The notes: a model not told the origin generated them from the letters alone. DNA of 64,000 nucleotides from Gemmatimonadota bacterium (GCA_041390125.1 JAWKQN010000014.1:1-64000), one strand, 5' to 3'; positions 17,849-26,761 are shown, counted from the stretch's first letter. Program-made: numbers and translations.

Positions 17849-18424
17849 ATGCGCACCACCCTGCTCTTCGCGCTACCCCTCGTGCTCGGCGCCCGCGGCC
17901 TCGCCGCCCAGGCCCCACCGCCCGCCCAGCAGATCGCCGCCGCCGTCCTCGCTGCACCAGAAGACAAGCGCGCATCGGCCACGGTGCTCGGCTTCGATCG
18001 TTCCGGAGAGGTGGTCACGCTCCGGGAGGGATCGGGAGACCTCGTCTGCCTGGCCGACGCGCCGGGGGACGACGCCTTCAGCGTGGCGTGCTACCACGAA
18101 TCCCTGGAGCCGTACATGGCGCGCGGACGCGAGCTGCGGAAGAGCGGGGTGACGGACACGAACGAGATCAACCGCATCCGCTGGAGCGAGGCCGACGCGA
18201 AGACCCTCTCCATGCCGACCGCGCCGGCATCGCTGTACGTCCTCAGCGGAGGCCGCTTCGATCCCGCGTCCGGGACGGCTCCGGAGGCGAAGCTGCGCTG
18301 GAACATCTACACGCCCTGGGCCACCGGGGCCACGACGGGCCTGGCCGAGCGCCCGGGCATCCCGGGCGAGCCCTGGCTGATGTTCGGCGGCACGGCGGGC
18401 GCGCACATCATGATCGTGCCCTGA
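17849..18424 (+). CDS. Exported protein of unknown function
   Basis: The 191-residue protein begins at an ATG with AGGAG eight bases upstream and has a clear Sec signal peptide (MRTTLLFALPLVLGARGLAAQ). The mature part contains RASATVLGFDRSGEVVTLRE, LVCLADAPGDDAFSVACYHES with two Cys that could pair, and WLMFGGTAGAHIMIVP at the end. I recognise no family. The reading frame extends far upstream of the ATG but there it only shadows the DinB gene. Confidence 0.8.
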   Translation: MRTTLLFALPLVLGARGLAAQAPPPAQQIAAAVLAAPEDKRASATVLGFDRSGEVVTLREGSGDLVCLADAPGDDAFSVACYHESLEPYMARGRELRKSGVTDTNEINRIRWSEADAKTLSMPTAPASLYVLSGGRFDPASGTAPEAKLRWNIYTPWATGATTGLAERPGIPGEPWLMFGGTAGAHIMIVP

Positions 18425-18425
18425 C

Positions 18426-19322
18426 GTGCGGGAGTCGCTGCGGGTGAGACCGCCGCTCTCATCTGCTGCGCGCCTGCCCGGGCGTCGGGCCGGCGGGCGG
18501 GCGCTGCCGGCTCCGCTGGCCCTGCTCGTGGCGCTGGCGGCGTGCGGCGAGGAGCCTCCACGCACCTTCGAGGCGCCCGCCGCGGCTGATCCCGCACCGT
18601 CCGGCCCCGAGCGCACGGTGCAGGATGGGGCAAGCCTCGCGCAGGCGCTGTCCGACGCGACCGGCCCGCTCCGCATCCGGCTGGAGGCCGGACGCTACGG
18701 GCTCGACGCCCTACCTCCGTTGGTGGGCACGGGGATCGAGCTGGTGGGGGCCGGGCCGGATGCCACCGAGCTCACGGGCGGGCTGCGTCTGGACGGCTGC
18801 ACCGGATGTCGCCTGACGGACCTCACGCTGCAGGGCCCCGGCCCGCTGCTCCTCGCGCGCGGGGGCTCGGTGAGCGTGGAGGACGTCCGCCTGATCGGCT
18901 CGGCCCCCTCGGACACCGCTGCCGTGGTGGTGCGATCGGGCAGCGTCGAGCTCGAAGGTGTGCTCGTCGACGGCTTCGCGGTGGGGGTGGCGCTGTCCGA
19001 CTCCGCGCGGGCGCAGGTCCGCCACAGCGTCCTCGGGACCACACGTGCGGGTGTGCACCTGGGCGGTGGAGCCGGCGCGATCGTGGTGGACAACCTCTTC
19101 CGGGGGGAGGGCTGCCCGGTGTGGCGCGACGAGGACGCCTTCCCCGGCGACGACGCGTCCGGGTTCATGCTGCTCGGCAACCTGACGAGCGGGGAGGCCA
19201 CTGCATTCTCGCCGGCCTGCCTGGGGACGGATGCGCTGCGCTGGGACGATCCCGACGCCGTGCCGGTGCGACTCGAGCTCGAGCGCATCCCCGCGCTCAC
19301 TCCCGCGCTCGCCCCTCGCTGA
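18426..19322 (+). CDS. Lipoprotein with right-handed beta-helix
   Basis: The 298-residue protein starts at GTG one base after the preceding stop. After an arginine-rich N-terminus it shows a lipoprotein signal (PAPLALLVALAACGEE). From about residue 65 it reads as parallel beta-helix coils: LRIRLEAGRYGLDALPP, IELVGAGPDATELTGG, GSVSVEDVRLIGSA, GSVELEGVLVDGFAVGV and AQVRHSVLGTTRAGVHL. This is the pectate-lyase-like repeat architecture of NosD/DUF1565-type carbohydrate-binding or surface proteins. No catalytic residues can be named. The close spacing makes it a likely operon partner of the exported protein upstream. Confidence 0.8.
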   Translation: MRESLRVRPPLSSAARLPGRRAGGRALPAPLALLVALAACGEEPPRTFEAPAAADPAPSGPERTVQDGASLAQALSDATGPLRIRLEAGRYGLDALPPLVGTGIELVGAGPDATELTGGLRLDGCTGCRLTDLTLQGPGPLLLARGGSVSVEDVRLIGSAPSDTAAVVVRSGSVELEGVLVDGFAVGVALSDSARAQVRHSVLGTTRAGVHLGGGAGAIVVDNLFRGEGCPVWRDEDAFPGDDASGFMLLGNLTSGEATAFSPACLGTDALRWDDPDAVPVRLELERIPALTPALAPR

Positions 19323-19561
19323 GTCGACCGCCCTGGCGGCTATCCTGCGGGGATCGAATCCGGCCTCGAAGCCCCCGCCGCCGGTGAAGGGACGCTCGAT
19401 GCGAACGGACTCGCGCCGTGCGGGCGGGCGGTCCGTGAAACACGTCGGCCCGCAACGCTCCACGCCCCTCGGGGCCGGGTCACCGGCATCGGGCTTGCGC
19501 TCCGTTCCTGCCGCCGGCGCGTGCTGCGCCGGTCGAACCGGATCGACGCGAGGAGAGCAGG

Positions 19562-19744
19562 ATGGCGCACGAACCCACACCCGACCGGCAGGACGAAGAA
19601 GGCGATCGGAAACCGCTCCCCCCCGACGTGCAGGAGGGGGAGGAGCCGTCACGCGGCAACCTGGGCGCCGGACGCAAGCACGGTGTGCAGCGGCGACCGC
19701 GCGACCAGCGTGGCGATCCGGACCCGAAGCAACGAGGCGGCTGA
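19562..19744 (+). CDS. Small hydrophilic protein of unknown function
   Basis: The 60-residue ORF has a good ribosome binding site (GAGGAG, seven bases before the ATG) and usual codon choice. The sequence is highly charged and Pro/Gly-rich (HEPTPDRQDEEGDRKPLPP, ending RDQRGDPDPKQRGG) with no hydrophobic core, so the product is probably disordered. It lies in a 451-base gap between the beta-helix gene and the convergent ku genes; the first 239 bases of that gap show no other feature. Confidence 0.5.
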   Translation: MAHEPTPDRQDEEGDRKPLPPDVQEGEEPSRGNLGAGRKHGVQRRPRDQRGDPDPKQRGG

Positions 19745-19773
19745 GCGCGCGGGCCACGGGGCCGGCAAAGCGC

Positions 19774-20760
19774 CTATTCCGCTTCGGCCTCCGCGATCGC
19801 GCGCTCAAGGGCGTCCTTGTCCATGCGGCTGCGGCCCGGCACGTCGAGCTCCCGGGCCCGGGCATAGAGCTCTGCCTTGGTCGGTGCACCGCCGTGGCCG
19901 TCGGACGACGAGGAGTCCCGGACGTCAGGCTGGTCGATCTCGACTCCGTTGCCGGCTCCGTGCTCCAGGCGCGCCTTCAGCACCGCGATGAGGTCCACGA
20001 TCCGCGCCTCTCCCTCTTCGGCCAGCGCCTCGCGGGGCGCCGCCACCAGGTCCGTTCCGGAACGCGCCTTCCTTTGCGCCAGATCCGTGAGGCGTTCGGC
20101 TTCGTGATCGCTCAACGCATCCTCTGGCACCGTGTCGGCCGTCATGCGCCGGATGACGTCGCGCATGCGCGCCGACGCCGCCTTCGGGGCCGGCGCCTCC
20201 AGGGCGAGTCCCACGTCCGCGGGCGTGCGCAGCTCGTCGGCGTAGCGCAGCGTCTCCGCCCGGAGGATGCCGTCCTCGGCAAGGATGGCCGTCAGGTACT
20301 CCTTGCCCCGCATCACGAAGGTGGCGATGCCGGCGCGGTTGGCCTGCTCCATGGTGGCCGCCAGCAGGCGGTAGGCTTTGGTGGAGTCACCGGAGGGCAA
20401 CAGGAAGTACGCACGTTGGAAGCGCATGGGATCGAGCTCCGAACGCGGGACGAACCGTCGCAGGTCGATCTCGCGCGACTTCTCCGGACGAAGCGCCTCG
20501 AGCTCGTCGTCGCGGACGACCACCCACCCTGTGTCGGTCTCGAAGCCGCGCACGATCTGGTCGGGAGGCACCTCGGTGCCCTCCTCCGGACAGACGTAGC
20601 GCCGGCGGAGGGGGCGTCCGTCGGGCGACAGCATGCGCAGCGACGTCGTCCGCCCACGCACGGCGGAATAGAGCTGAACGGGCACGTTGACCAGCCCGAA
20701 GGCGATCGACCCCGACCAGAAGGGGCGCGGGGCCGCGACATCACCGCCTGCATCAGGCAC
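19774..20760 (-). CDS. Ku protein, second copy, with C-terminal SAP-like helix domain
   Basis: Bacterial Ku binds DNA double-strand ends and recruits LigD for end joining. The 328-residue protein opens with the family motif FWSGSIAFGLVNVPVQLYSA, then RYVCPEEG, GWVVVRDDELEAL and SREIDLRRFV. The core ring domain ends near residue 240. An acidic Ser/Asp linker follows, and then a helical KAELYARARELDVPGRSRMD segment resembling the SAP or Rho-N-like DNA-binding tail of some actinobacterial Ku proteins. GTG at 20760 is used; it overlaps the first ku stop by eight bases. Confidence 0.92.
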   Translation of the reverse strand: MPDAGGDVAAPRPFWSGSIAFGLVNVPVQLYSAVRGRTTSLRMLSPDGRPLRRRYVCPEEGTEVPPDQIVRGFETDTGWVVVRDDELEALRPEKSREIDLRRFVPRSELDPMRFQRAYFLLPSGDSTKAYRLLAATMEQANRAGIATFVMRGKEYLTAILAEDGILRAETLRYADELRTPADVGLALEAPAPKAASARMRDVIRRMTADTVPEDALSDHEAERLTDLAQRKARSGTDLVAAPREALAEEGEARIVDLIAVLKARLEHGAGNGVEIDQPDVRDSSSSDGHGGAPTKAELYARARELDVPGRSRMDKDALERAIAEAEAE

Positions 20761-21523
20761 TGGCCAGGCTCGCTTCCAAGGCTTCGCGCAGCGAGGCACC
20801 CTCTGCGCGCGTGCGCCGGTGTGGCTCGATGTCGATGGTCTTGCCGCTCGCCTTCGCGTCGATGAGCTCGAGCAGCCGCTCCCGATGCTCGTCCGTCCAG
20901 CGCTCGGGCTCGAACGGTCCCTCCAGCGAGGCGATGAGCCGTTGCGCCAGCTCCAGCTCCGCGGGCTCGAGGTCCCTGCCCTGCGGGACGGACACCTCTC
21001 CGCCCGCCACCACCCGACTCGCTGGGCGCAGGCTCACCAGCACCAGGGCGCCCTCGTGGACGCGCAGCGCACCGCGATACTCCTTCTTGCGCATGACCCA
21101 CCGGGCCACGCCCTCGCGACCGCTCGCCCTCAGTGCCTCCACGAGGGCGGCGTAGTCCGCCGCCGCTCCGTCGGGGCCCAGGTAGTACGGACGGTCGTAC
21201 CAGCGATGGTCGAGCACGTCGGGCGGCACGAAGGCCTGCACGTCGATGTCGCGTGATGGCTCGGGCTCCAGCGCTTCCAGGTCGCCTTCGCTCAGGACCG
21301 CGAACGCCTCGCGATCGGGGAGCGGCACCCCCTTGCGGACGTCCTCCCGCGGCACCGGGTCGTCGGTGTCGGGATCGACCAGCTCCTGCCGGACCGGCAC
21401 GCGGTCCCGCTCGTGGAGCAGTCGGAAATGGACGCCACGATCCTCGACGCCGGCGTAGAGCTTCACCGGCACCTGCACGTCATCCAGCCGGAGCACGGCC
21501 TTCCACATCGCGCGCGCCGCCAT
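20753..21523 (-). CDS. Ku protein, first copy, short form
   Basis: This 256-residue homodimer-type Ku has the core fold only. It starts MAARAMWKAVLRLDDVQVPV, with VKLYAGVED, FAVLSEGDLEALEPEPSRDI and ARWVMRKKEYRGAL matching the family, and ends in a short basic/helical tail (KTIDIEPHRRTRAEG). It differs clearly from the next gene, so the pair is not a recent duplication and may form a heterodimer. Its ATG directly abuts the stop of the zinc-ribbon gene (TAG then ATG on the minus strand). Confidence 0.92.
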   Translation of the reverse strand: MAARAMWKAVLRLDDVQVPVKLYAGVEDRGVHFRLLHERDRVPVRQELVDPDTDDPVPREDVRKGVPLPDREAFAVLSEGDLEALEPEPSRDIDVQAFVPPDVLDHRWYDRPYYLGPDGAAADYAALVEALRASGREGVARWVMRKKEYRGALRVHEGALVLVSLRPASRVVAGGEVSVPQGRDLEPAELELAQRLIASLEGPFEPERWTDEHRERLLELIDAKASGKTIDIEPHRRTRAEGASLREALEASLASA

Positions 21524-21742
21524 CTATTCCGCCTCGCACCGGGGGCAGAGGATCTCCGCGGTCATGGAGATCCGGACCACGCACTGAGGACACCCCGGCT
21601 GATCGCACCGGGCACAGCGCATCTCCACCTCGAACGCGTAGCGCTGAAGGCAGTGGTCGCAGATCTCGTCTCCGCCCCGTAGCCACCAGGGGAAGGACCC
21701 GGTTGCGTCCGTGGGGAGGTCTGCGGCTTCCGTTCCGCTCAT
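21524..21742 (-). CDS. Small zinc-ribbon protein in the ku operon
   Basis: The 72-residue ORF starts at an ATG overlapping the stop of the DUF5666-like gene (ATGA) and ends immediately before the first ku. It contains eight metal-type Cys in four CxxC pairs (CDHC at 28-31, CARC at 43-46, CPQC at 51-54, CPRC at 66-69), enough for two zinc sites as in cross-brace or double zinc-ribbon folds. I know of no named family member beside bacterial Ku. Its position suggests a nucleic-acid or protein adaptor for end joining, which is inference. Confidence 0.78.
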   Translation of the reverse strand: MSGTEAADLPTDATGSFPWWLRGGDEICDHCLQRYAFEVEMRCARCDQPGCPQCVVRISMTAEILCPRCEAE

Positions 21743-22437
21743 CGCCCGCTTCCCGGATCCCGCTCCCGCCTCAGCCTGTGGACGGTCTCGGCCTCCAGTT
21801 CGCGCGCCTCGAAGAGGTCCCTGTCCATACGGCCGGTGACGCTGACCTGATCGCCGACGTCCACACGTTGGAGCCCGTCCTCGTCCAGCGGATTGCGCTC
21901 CATCTCGTCCACGTCCACCGTCAGTCGTCGAGTGCCGGTGTTGAGCGTGAACTCGTCGCCGGAGACCTCGGTCACGGTACCCTGCACGATCATGCGTGAC
22001 TGCTCGACCGGGCCGAAGATCGATACGATCGGATCCGTGAACCAATCCTCCTCGTCGTCGTTCTGCTCGACATAGAAGTACGTGCCCAGCCGCTCGACGT
22101 AGACCGTTCGCGCCTCGATCTCGACGGACGAGAAGAAGTCGTCGTCGATCAGGCCGGAAACGGTGACAGCGTCGCCGGACCTCAGCTCGTAGCCATCGCC
22201 CCAGCGTTCCAGCTCGTCCATCTCCACCCTGATGGTCCCGTCACCGTAGTCGAGGCGGAACTCCTCGCCCATGACGGCCTGCACCTGCCCGTCGATGGAG
22301 ACCCAACTGTCCTCTTCCAGCAGATGGGGGTCGCGGGTCGGTTCCTGCCCCGCCACGGGGGCGGCGGTCGACGCGGCGGCCGCCAGCAGGACCAGGGCGG
22401 CCGAGCAGCGTCCCAGGCTCGTGCGGTATCGTCTCAT
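21739..22437 (-). CDS. Exported protein with two DUF5666-like beta-barrel domains
   Basis: The 232-residue product has a Sec signal peptide (MRRYRTSLGRCSAALVLLAA, cleaved after VAGQ). The mature part is two copies of a small beta-barrel: WVSIDGQVQAVMGEEFRLDY to GDAVTVSGLIDDD, and MIVQGTVTEVSGDEFTLNTG to GDQVSVTGRMDRD. Both end in a basic/acidic 'ELEAETV' strand. This matches DUF5666/OB-like domains whose function is unknown. GGGAGG precedes the ATG. It is odd that an exported protein heads an operon with a zinc ribbon and two Ku proteins. Confidence 0.8.
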   Translation of the reverse strand: MRRYRTSLGRCSAALVLLAAAASTAAPVAGQEPTRDPHLLEEDSWVSIDGQVQAVMGEEFRLDYGDGTIRVEMDELERWGDGYELRSGDAVTVSGLIDDDFFSSVEIEARTVYVERLGTYFYVEQNDDEEDWFTDPIVSIFGPVEQSRMIVQGTVTEVSGDEFTLNTGTRRLTVDVDEMERNPLDEDGLQRVDVGDQVSVTGRMDRDLFEARELEAETVHRLRRERDPGSGR

Positions 22438-22653
22438 TGGTATCCTCCCTTTTGTCGTGGGAGAGGACTTGGGGGCAACCGGCGTGCCTGTGGGGGAGAC
22501 AGCGAAATGGCACGGGCGGGAGTGCGTCAGCGAGGGTGGAGCGCCCGTCGTGTTTCAAGACCAGCGGGTGGACACGAGGACCGGGCAGGGGGCGGGGGAC
22601 GGGGGACGGCGACGGCCTTCCTTCAGGAGGTTGTGGTCGGCCGCCGCTCGCGA

Positions 22654-23037
22654 TCAGCGCACGTGGTAGTACGTCTGATCCAGATAGGCGCGCACGGTCA
22701 GGACGATCTCGTCCCCCGGCACGGCCGGAATCCGCGGGCTCCGGTACTCGTTGCTCGACCCGATGGGGTCGGCCGTCAGGTACAGGTCGGTGAGCAGCAT
22801 GGTCTGCGGCAGCTCGAATCGCTTGGTCTGCCCTGTTGTCACGGTACCGAGGCGCTCCGAGCGTCCCGACGCGACGGCGTGGATGGTCATGTCCAGGAAA
22901 TTGTCGTTGCGCACCGCGACGGTGATCGGGTCTCGATCCGCGAATGCGGACGGCGAGTCCATGCCGTCCGACGCGCATCCCGACGCCAGAACGGCGGCCA
23001 GGACCGCGGCTGCAGTGGTCGTAGGTCTGGTCCTCAT
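22654..23037 (-). CDS. Small lipoprotein
   Basis: The 127-residue ORF is preceded by AGGAG nine bases before the ATG. The signal is MRTRPTTTAAAVLAAVLASGC with the lipobox Cys at 21. The mature domain (ITVAVRNDNFLDMTIHAVAS, RLGTVTTGQTKRFELP, SPRIPAVPGDEIVLTVRAYL) looks like a compact beta-sandwich, similar in style to many gemmatimonad lipoproteins of unknown role. The 216-base gap between this gene and the ku operon holds no other gene. Confidence 0.75.
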   Translation of the reverse strand: MRTRPTTTAAAVLAAVLASGCASDGMDSPSAFADRDPITVAVRNDNFLDMTIHAVASGRSERLGTVTTGQTKRFELPQTMLLTDLYLTADPIGSSNEYRSPRIPAVPGDEIVLTVRAYLDQTYYHVR

Positions 23038-23226
23038 CTCTTGGGCTCCTTCAGATTCCTGCGGAGAAGGCGATCCGGGGGGAATCTCGTCACCCTTCGT
23101 GGGGTGCAAGGAGCCTGCCCGCAACAGGCGGCGCCGACGGGCCGGGCGCCGCAGCCTTCGTGTTCCAGGAACCGATCTCTGCGCACGCAGGAGCGCCGCG
23201 CGGGAGCAGCATCTCGAGATGCCCGT

Positions 23227-23709
23227 TCAGGGTGCGCGCGCGATGCACTCGATCTCGACCCGCGCGCCAAGGGCGAGGCCGCTACCCGCCATCGCGGAGC
23301 GCGCCGGAGGATCCGAAGGGAAGAACTCCAGGTATGCTTCGTTCATCGCGCCGTAGTCGGCGATGTCGGCCAGGAACACCGTGCACTTGGCGATATCCGC
23401 CCGGGTGGCGCCCGCCGCCTGCAGGACCTGCTCGATGTTGGCGAGCGTCTGCCGCGTCTCCGGTCCCACACCTCCCTCCACCAGGCGCAGCTCGCCTCCG
23501 ACCGTCCCGATCTGCCCTGAGAGGAGCAACAGGTCCCCCACACGCACCGCCGGCGAGAAGACGGGCAGCTTCGCCACTCCCGGGACGTCGATGATCTCCA
23601 TCTCCGCCCGACCGGTCGCCGCGCTCGCGGGAGGAAGGTCGTCCCGCGGCTCCAGCGTACACGCCAGCGACATGAGGAGTGGGACCAGCAGAACCGGCGT
23701 GCGTGTCAT
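23227..23709 (-). CDS. RidA/YjgF family protein with lipoprotein signal
   Basis: RidA proteins deaminate reactive enamine/imine intermediates and are usually cytosolic. This 160-residue version has a lipoprotein signal (VLLVPLLMSLAC) before the normal domain: LLLLSGQIGTVGGELRLVEG, QTLANIEQVLQAAGATRADI, CTVFLADIADYGAMNEAY and the C-terminal ARVEIECIAR with the conserved Arg/Glu. Export of a RidA fold is uncommon. It overlaps the amidohydrolase by ATGA, so both probably act on the same extracytoplasmic compound. Confidence 0.85.
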   Translation of the reverse strand: MTRTPVLLVPLLMSLACTLEPRDDLPPASAATGRAEMEIIDVPGVAKLPVFSPAVRVGDLLLLSGQIGTVGGELRLVEGGVGPETRQTLANIEQVLQAAGATRADIAKCTVFLADIADYGAMNEAYLEFFPSDPPARSAMAGSGLALGARVEIECIARAP

Positions 23710-25457
23710 GGTCCGTCTTCCTTTCTGCGGTAGCGGATCTCACCTCCCACCACCGTGAGCTCCACCTGTGTCTGGGGGATGCGCTCCTCGGGGATGGTCA
23801 GGATGTCCTGGGACAGCACCGTCAGGTCGGCGAGCTTGCCGGGCGTGATGGAGCCCTTCCGATCCTCGGCGAACTCGGCATAGGCGTTGTTGAGCGTGTA
23901 CGAGCGCAGCGCTTCCATGCGGGTCATCTTCTGGTCGGGATAGAAGCGTGTCCCCTCCACGGTCATCCGTGACACCGTGGCGTAGTAGCTGGCGATCGGG
24001 TCGATGCGCTCCACCGGCACATCCGTGCCGTTGCCGATGACCACGCCCGCATCCAGCAGCGACCGCCACAGGTAGGCGCCGGTCCGCGCCCGCCATTCGC
24101 CCAGGCGCCGCGGGATCCACGGCCCGTCGGACGTGGCGTGGATGCCCTGCATGGCCGCGATGACGCCCAGCTCCGCGAAGCGCGGCACGTCGTCGGGGTG
24201 GAGATGCTGTGCATGTTCGATGCGCCAGCGCAGGTCGGTGGCCTCCGGGTGCTGGGAGAACACGTCGGCGTAGATGTCGAGCACCTCCCGGTTGGCCCGG
24301 TCGCCGATCGCGTGCGTGTTCACCTGGAAGCCGTTCTCGATGGCGATCTCGGCCGTCCGCCGGATCTCCTCCACCTCCTCGAGCACGAGGCCGGCGGTGG
24401 AAGGCAGATCGTCGTAGGGCTCCAGCAGCCAGGCTCCGTGGGAGCCCAGGGCGCCGTCGATCTGACGCTTGATGGAGCGCACCGTGAGGTGGCCGTTGCC
24501 CTCGGGAAGGATGCGGTAGTCCGCGAGGCGCTCCGCCATGGTCTCGTTCGACTCGCGGCGCACCATCACGTACAGACGCACAGGCAGCGACCCCTCGGCG
24601 TCCATGCTCCGCAGGCGGTCGATGTCGTCGAAGCTGGAGCCGGCGTCGTGGAAGGAGGTGACGCCGTTGCGCAGGGCCTCCTCCCCGGCCAGCCGGACGC
24701 GCTCGGCGAAGTCGTGATCGCGCTCCTCCGCGCTGCGACCTTCCTCCGCGCGGGCCTGGGCGGCGCTCACGAGACGTTGCGCCGTCTCCCGCAGCAGACC
24801 GGTGGGCCGGCCCTCCGGTCCGCGCACGATCGTGCCTCCGGCGGGATCGGGGGTCTGGGGCCCGATCCCCGCCTCCTCCAGCGCCCGGGCGTTCGCGAAG
24901 GCGGCGTGGCCGCTCGCGTGCCCCAGGAGCACCGGGTGGTCGGGGCTGACCGCGCTCAGGGCGTCGTGCAGCGGCACGCCGTCCACGTTCGGCGTCGGCA
25001 CCGACGTCCACTTCTCCTGGTGCCAGCCGCGCCCGTTGATCCACGTGCCGGAGGGCGCCCGCGCGGCGGCCTCCCCGACCAGGGCCACGATCTCCTCCCA
25101 GCTCGACGCAGCGGTGAGGTCCAGGATCATCCGCGAGCGCCCCAGCGAGAGGAAGTGCCCGTGACCCTCGATGAGGCCCGGCACCACCAGCCGCCCCTCC
25201 AGGTCCACCACCTCGGTGCCCGCCCCGACGTATGCGGCCATCTCCTCGGAGGTGCCCACGTCCAGGATCGTGTGTCCGGACACGGCGACCGCCTCGGCCT
25301 CGGGCCGGTCGTCGTCCACGGTGACCACCCGGCCGTTGGTGAGCACCAGGTCGGCGCTGCGTGAGGACGGCGCACAGCCGGCGGCGATCCAGGCCAGCAG
25401 GGTCAGGGCCCGGCCGCCGGGGGCGCGCGCGCGGGCGCCGGAGAGCATGCGGAGCAT
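23706..25457 (-). CDS. Exported YtcJ-like amidohydrolase
   Basis: The 583-residue metal-dependent hydrolase begins at an ATG seven bases after a perfect AAGGAGG. A lipoprotein signal (LTLLAWIAAGC) is followed by the amidohydrolase-3 layout: LVLTNGRVVTVDDDRPEAEA, then the metal site VVPGLIEGHGHFLSLGRS, VTSFHDAG, FQVNTHAIGDRANREVL, RWRIEHAQHLHPDDV, GNGTDVPVERIDP and a closing composite beta-domain GKLADLTVLSQDILTIPE. YtcJ-type enzymes hydrolyse amides or N-substituted compounds; the substrate is unknown. It is translationally coupled to the exported RidA gene. Confidence 0.92.
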   Translation of the reverse strand: MLRMLSGARARAPGGRALTLLAWIAAGCAPSSRSADLVLTNGRVVTVDDDRPEAEAVAVSGHTILDVGTSEEMAAYVGAGTEVVDLEGRLVVPGLIEGHGHFLSLGRSRMILDLTAASSWEEIVALVGEAAARAPSGTWINGRGWHQEKWTSVPTPNVDGVPLHDALSAVSPDHPVLLGHASGHAAFANARALEEAGIGPQTPDPAGGTIVRGPEGRPTGLLRETAQRLVSAAQARAEEGRSAEERDHDFAERVRLAGEEALRNGVTSFHDAGSSFDDIDRLRSMDAEGSLPVRLYVMVRRESNETMAERLADYRILPEGNGHLTVRSIKRQIDGALGSHGAWLLEPYDDLPSTAGLVLEEVEEIRRTAEIAIENGFQVNTHAIGDRANREVLDIYADVFSQHPEATDLRWRIEHAQHLHPDDVPRFAELGVIAAMQGIHATSDGPWIPRRLGEWRARTGAYLWRSLLDAGVVIGNGTDVPVERIDPIASYYATVSRMTVEGTRFYPDQKMTRMEALRSYTLNNAYAEFAEDRKGSITPGKLADLTVLSQDILTIPEERIPQTQVELTVVGGEIRYRRKEDGP

Positions 25458-25631
25458 GGCTCGACCTCCTTCCGATCCGTGGGGGACGCGCGAAGTCGGG
25501 AGCGGCCCAAGGTGGGGCGGCGCGGCCCCGTCCCGCCAGCCGGGCGGCGCGTCCCGGCCCTCCCGCGGGGTTGTGCGGAGCACCGAGCGGCGGCGAACAT
25601 GCCTCAGCCTCCCCTCTCGCCGGAGCCAGCC

Positions 25632-26753
25632 ATGAAGCGCAGGGACTTCCTCTCCACCACCACGGCGGCCGGGATCGGGGCCGCGCTGCCTCGCCCCGCC
25701 TCCGCGCAACGCGCTCCCCAGGTGCTTGTGCGACGGACGGTCGATCCGGTGGTGATCGCCGACTCCAGCGGATGGCGCTACAAGAACGGCGGTCCCCGCA
25801 ACGCCGTGGAGGAGGCCTATCTGCGCATCACGCGCGGGGAGGACGTGCTCGACGCCCTGATTGCGGGTGTGAACATCCCGGAGCTGGACCCGGAGGAGAC
25901 GGGCATCGGCTTCGGAGGCCTCCCGAACGAGCAGGGCGTGGTGCAGCTCGACGCCTCGTGCATGCACGGCCCCCGGCGGCAGGCGGGCGGGGTGGCCGCC
26001 GTGGAGGGCATCCGGACGCCTTCGAAGCTGGCCAAGGCGGTGATGGAGCTCACCGACCACCACCTGCTCGTGGGCCAGGGCGCCCAGGACTTCGCCCGCC
26101 GTCTCGGGTTCACGATCGAGGACGACCTCAACACCGAGCGTTCCCGGGCGCTGTGGCTGGAGTGGAAGCGGCGCGTGGACCCCGAGCACTACCCCGACCC
26201 GGAGTCGCGTCGGCGGGTGGGCTACGACGCCGGCCTGGAGATGGTGCGCGAAGGCCTGATCGACGCCGACTCCTTCTGGGGCACCATCAACTGCAATGGG
26301 CTGGGGCCGAACGGCGAGCTGTGCGGCGTCACCACCACGAGCGGTCTGGCCTGGAAGATCCCCGGCCGCGTGGGCGACTCACCGATCCTGGGTGCCGGCC
26401 TCTACGTGGCCGACGGCGTCGGCGCCGCCGGCTCCACGGGCCGCGGGGAGGCGAACCTGTTCAACCTGTCGTCCTTCTTGATCGTCGAGCGGCTGCGGCA
26501 GGGCGACCATCCCAAGGACGCCGGGATGTACGCGCTCGAGCGCATCAAGGAGAACACCGTCGAGGCGCGCCTGCTCAACAGCCGCGGACTGCCGGCCTTC
26601 GACATCCGCTTCTTCGTGCTCGACGCCCAGGGGCGGCAGGCCGGCGTGGCCATGTACGGGAACGGCGAGTCGATCTACGCGCTGTGCACGGCGAACGGAT
26701 CGGAGGCGGTCCCGCTCGAAGGGCTGCTGGAGGGGTCGCCGACGGATCCGTGA
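25632..26753 (+). CDS. Tat-exported N4-(beta-N-acetylglucosaminyl)-L-asparaginase
   Basis: Glycosylasparaginase cleaves the GlcNAc-Asn bond of N-linked glycans and is an Ntn hydrolase that self-cleaves to expose a Thr nucleophile. The 373-residue precursor has a twin-arginine signal (MKRRDFLSTTTAAGIG). The nucleophile aligns to Thr218 in WGTINCNG. The substrate-binding stretch TTTSGLAWKIPGRVGDSP and GAGLYV, GAAGSTGRGE follow as in bacterial homologues. The usual HD before Thr is WG here, as in a subgroup of homologues. It diverges from the amidohydrolase. Confidence 0.9.
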   Translation: MKRRDFLSTTTAAGIGAALPRPASAQRAPQVLVRRTVDPVVIADSSGWRYKNGGPRNAVEEAYLRITRGEDVLDALIAGVNIPELDPEETGIGFGGLPNEQGVVQLDASCMHGPRRQAGGVAAVEGIRTPSKLAKAVMELTDHHLLVGQGAQDFARRLGFTIEDDLNTERSRALWLEWKRRVDPEHYPDPESRRRVGYDAGLEMVREGLIDADSFWGTINCNGLGPNGELCGVTTTSGLAWKIPGRVGDSPILGAGLYVADGVGAAGSTGRGEANLFNLSSFLIVERLRQGDHPKDAGMYALERIKENTVEARLLNSRGLPAFDIRFFVLDAQGRQAGVAMYGNGESIYALCTANGSEAVPLEGLLEGSPTDP

Positions 26754-26761
26754 GGCACGGC

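Noticed and set aside
25458..26189. N-terminal extension of the amidohydrolase by about 240 codons
   Set aside because: A perfect AAGGAGG precedes the ATG at 25457 followed by a lipoprotein signal, and the extension lies opposite the glycosylasparaginase gene.
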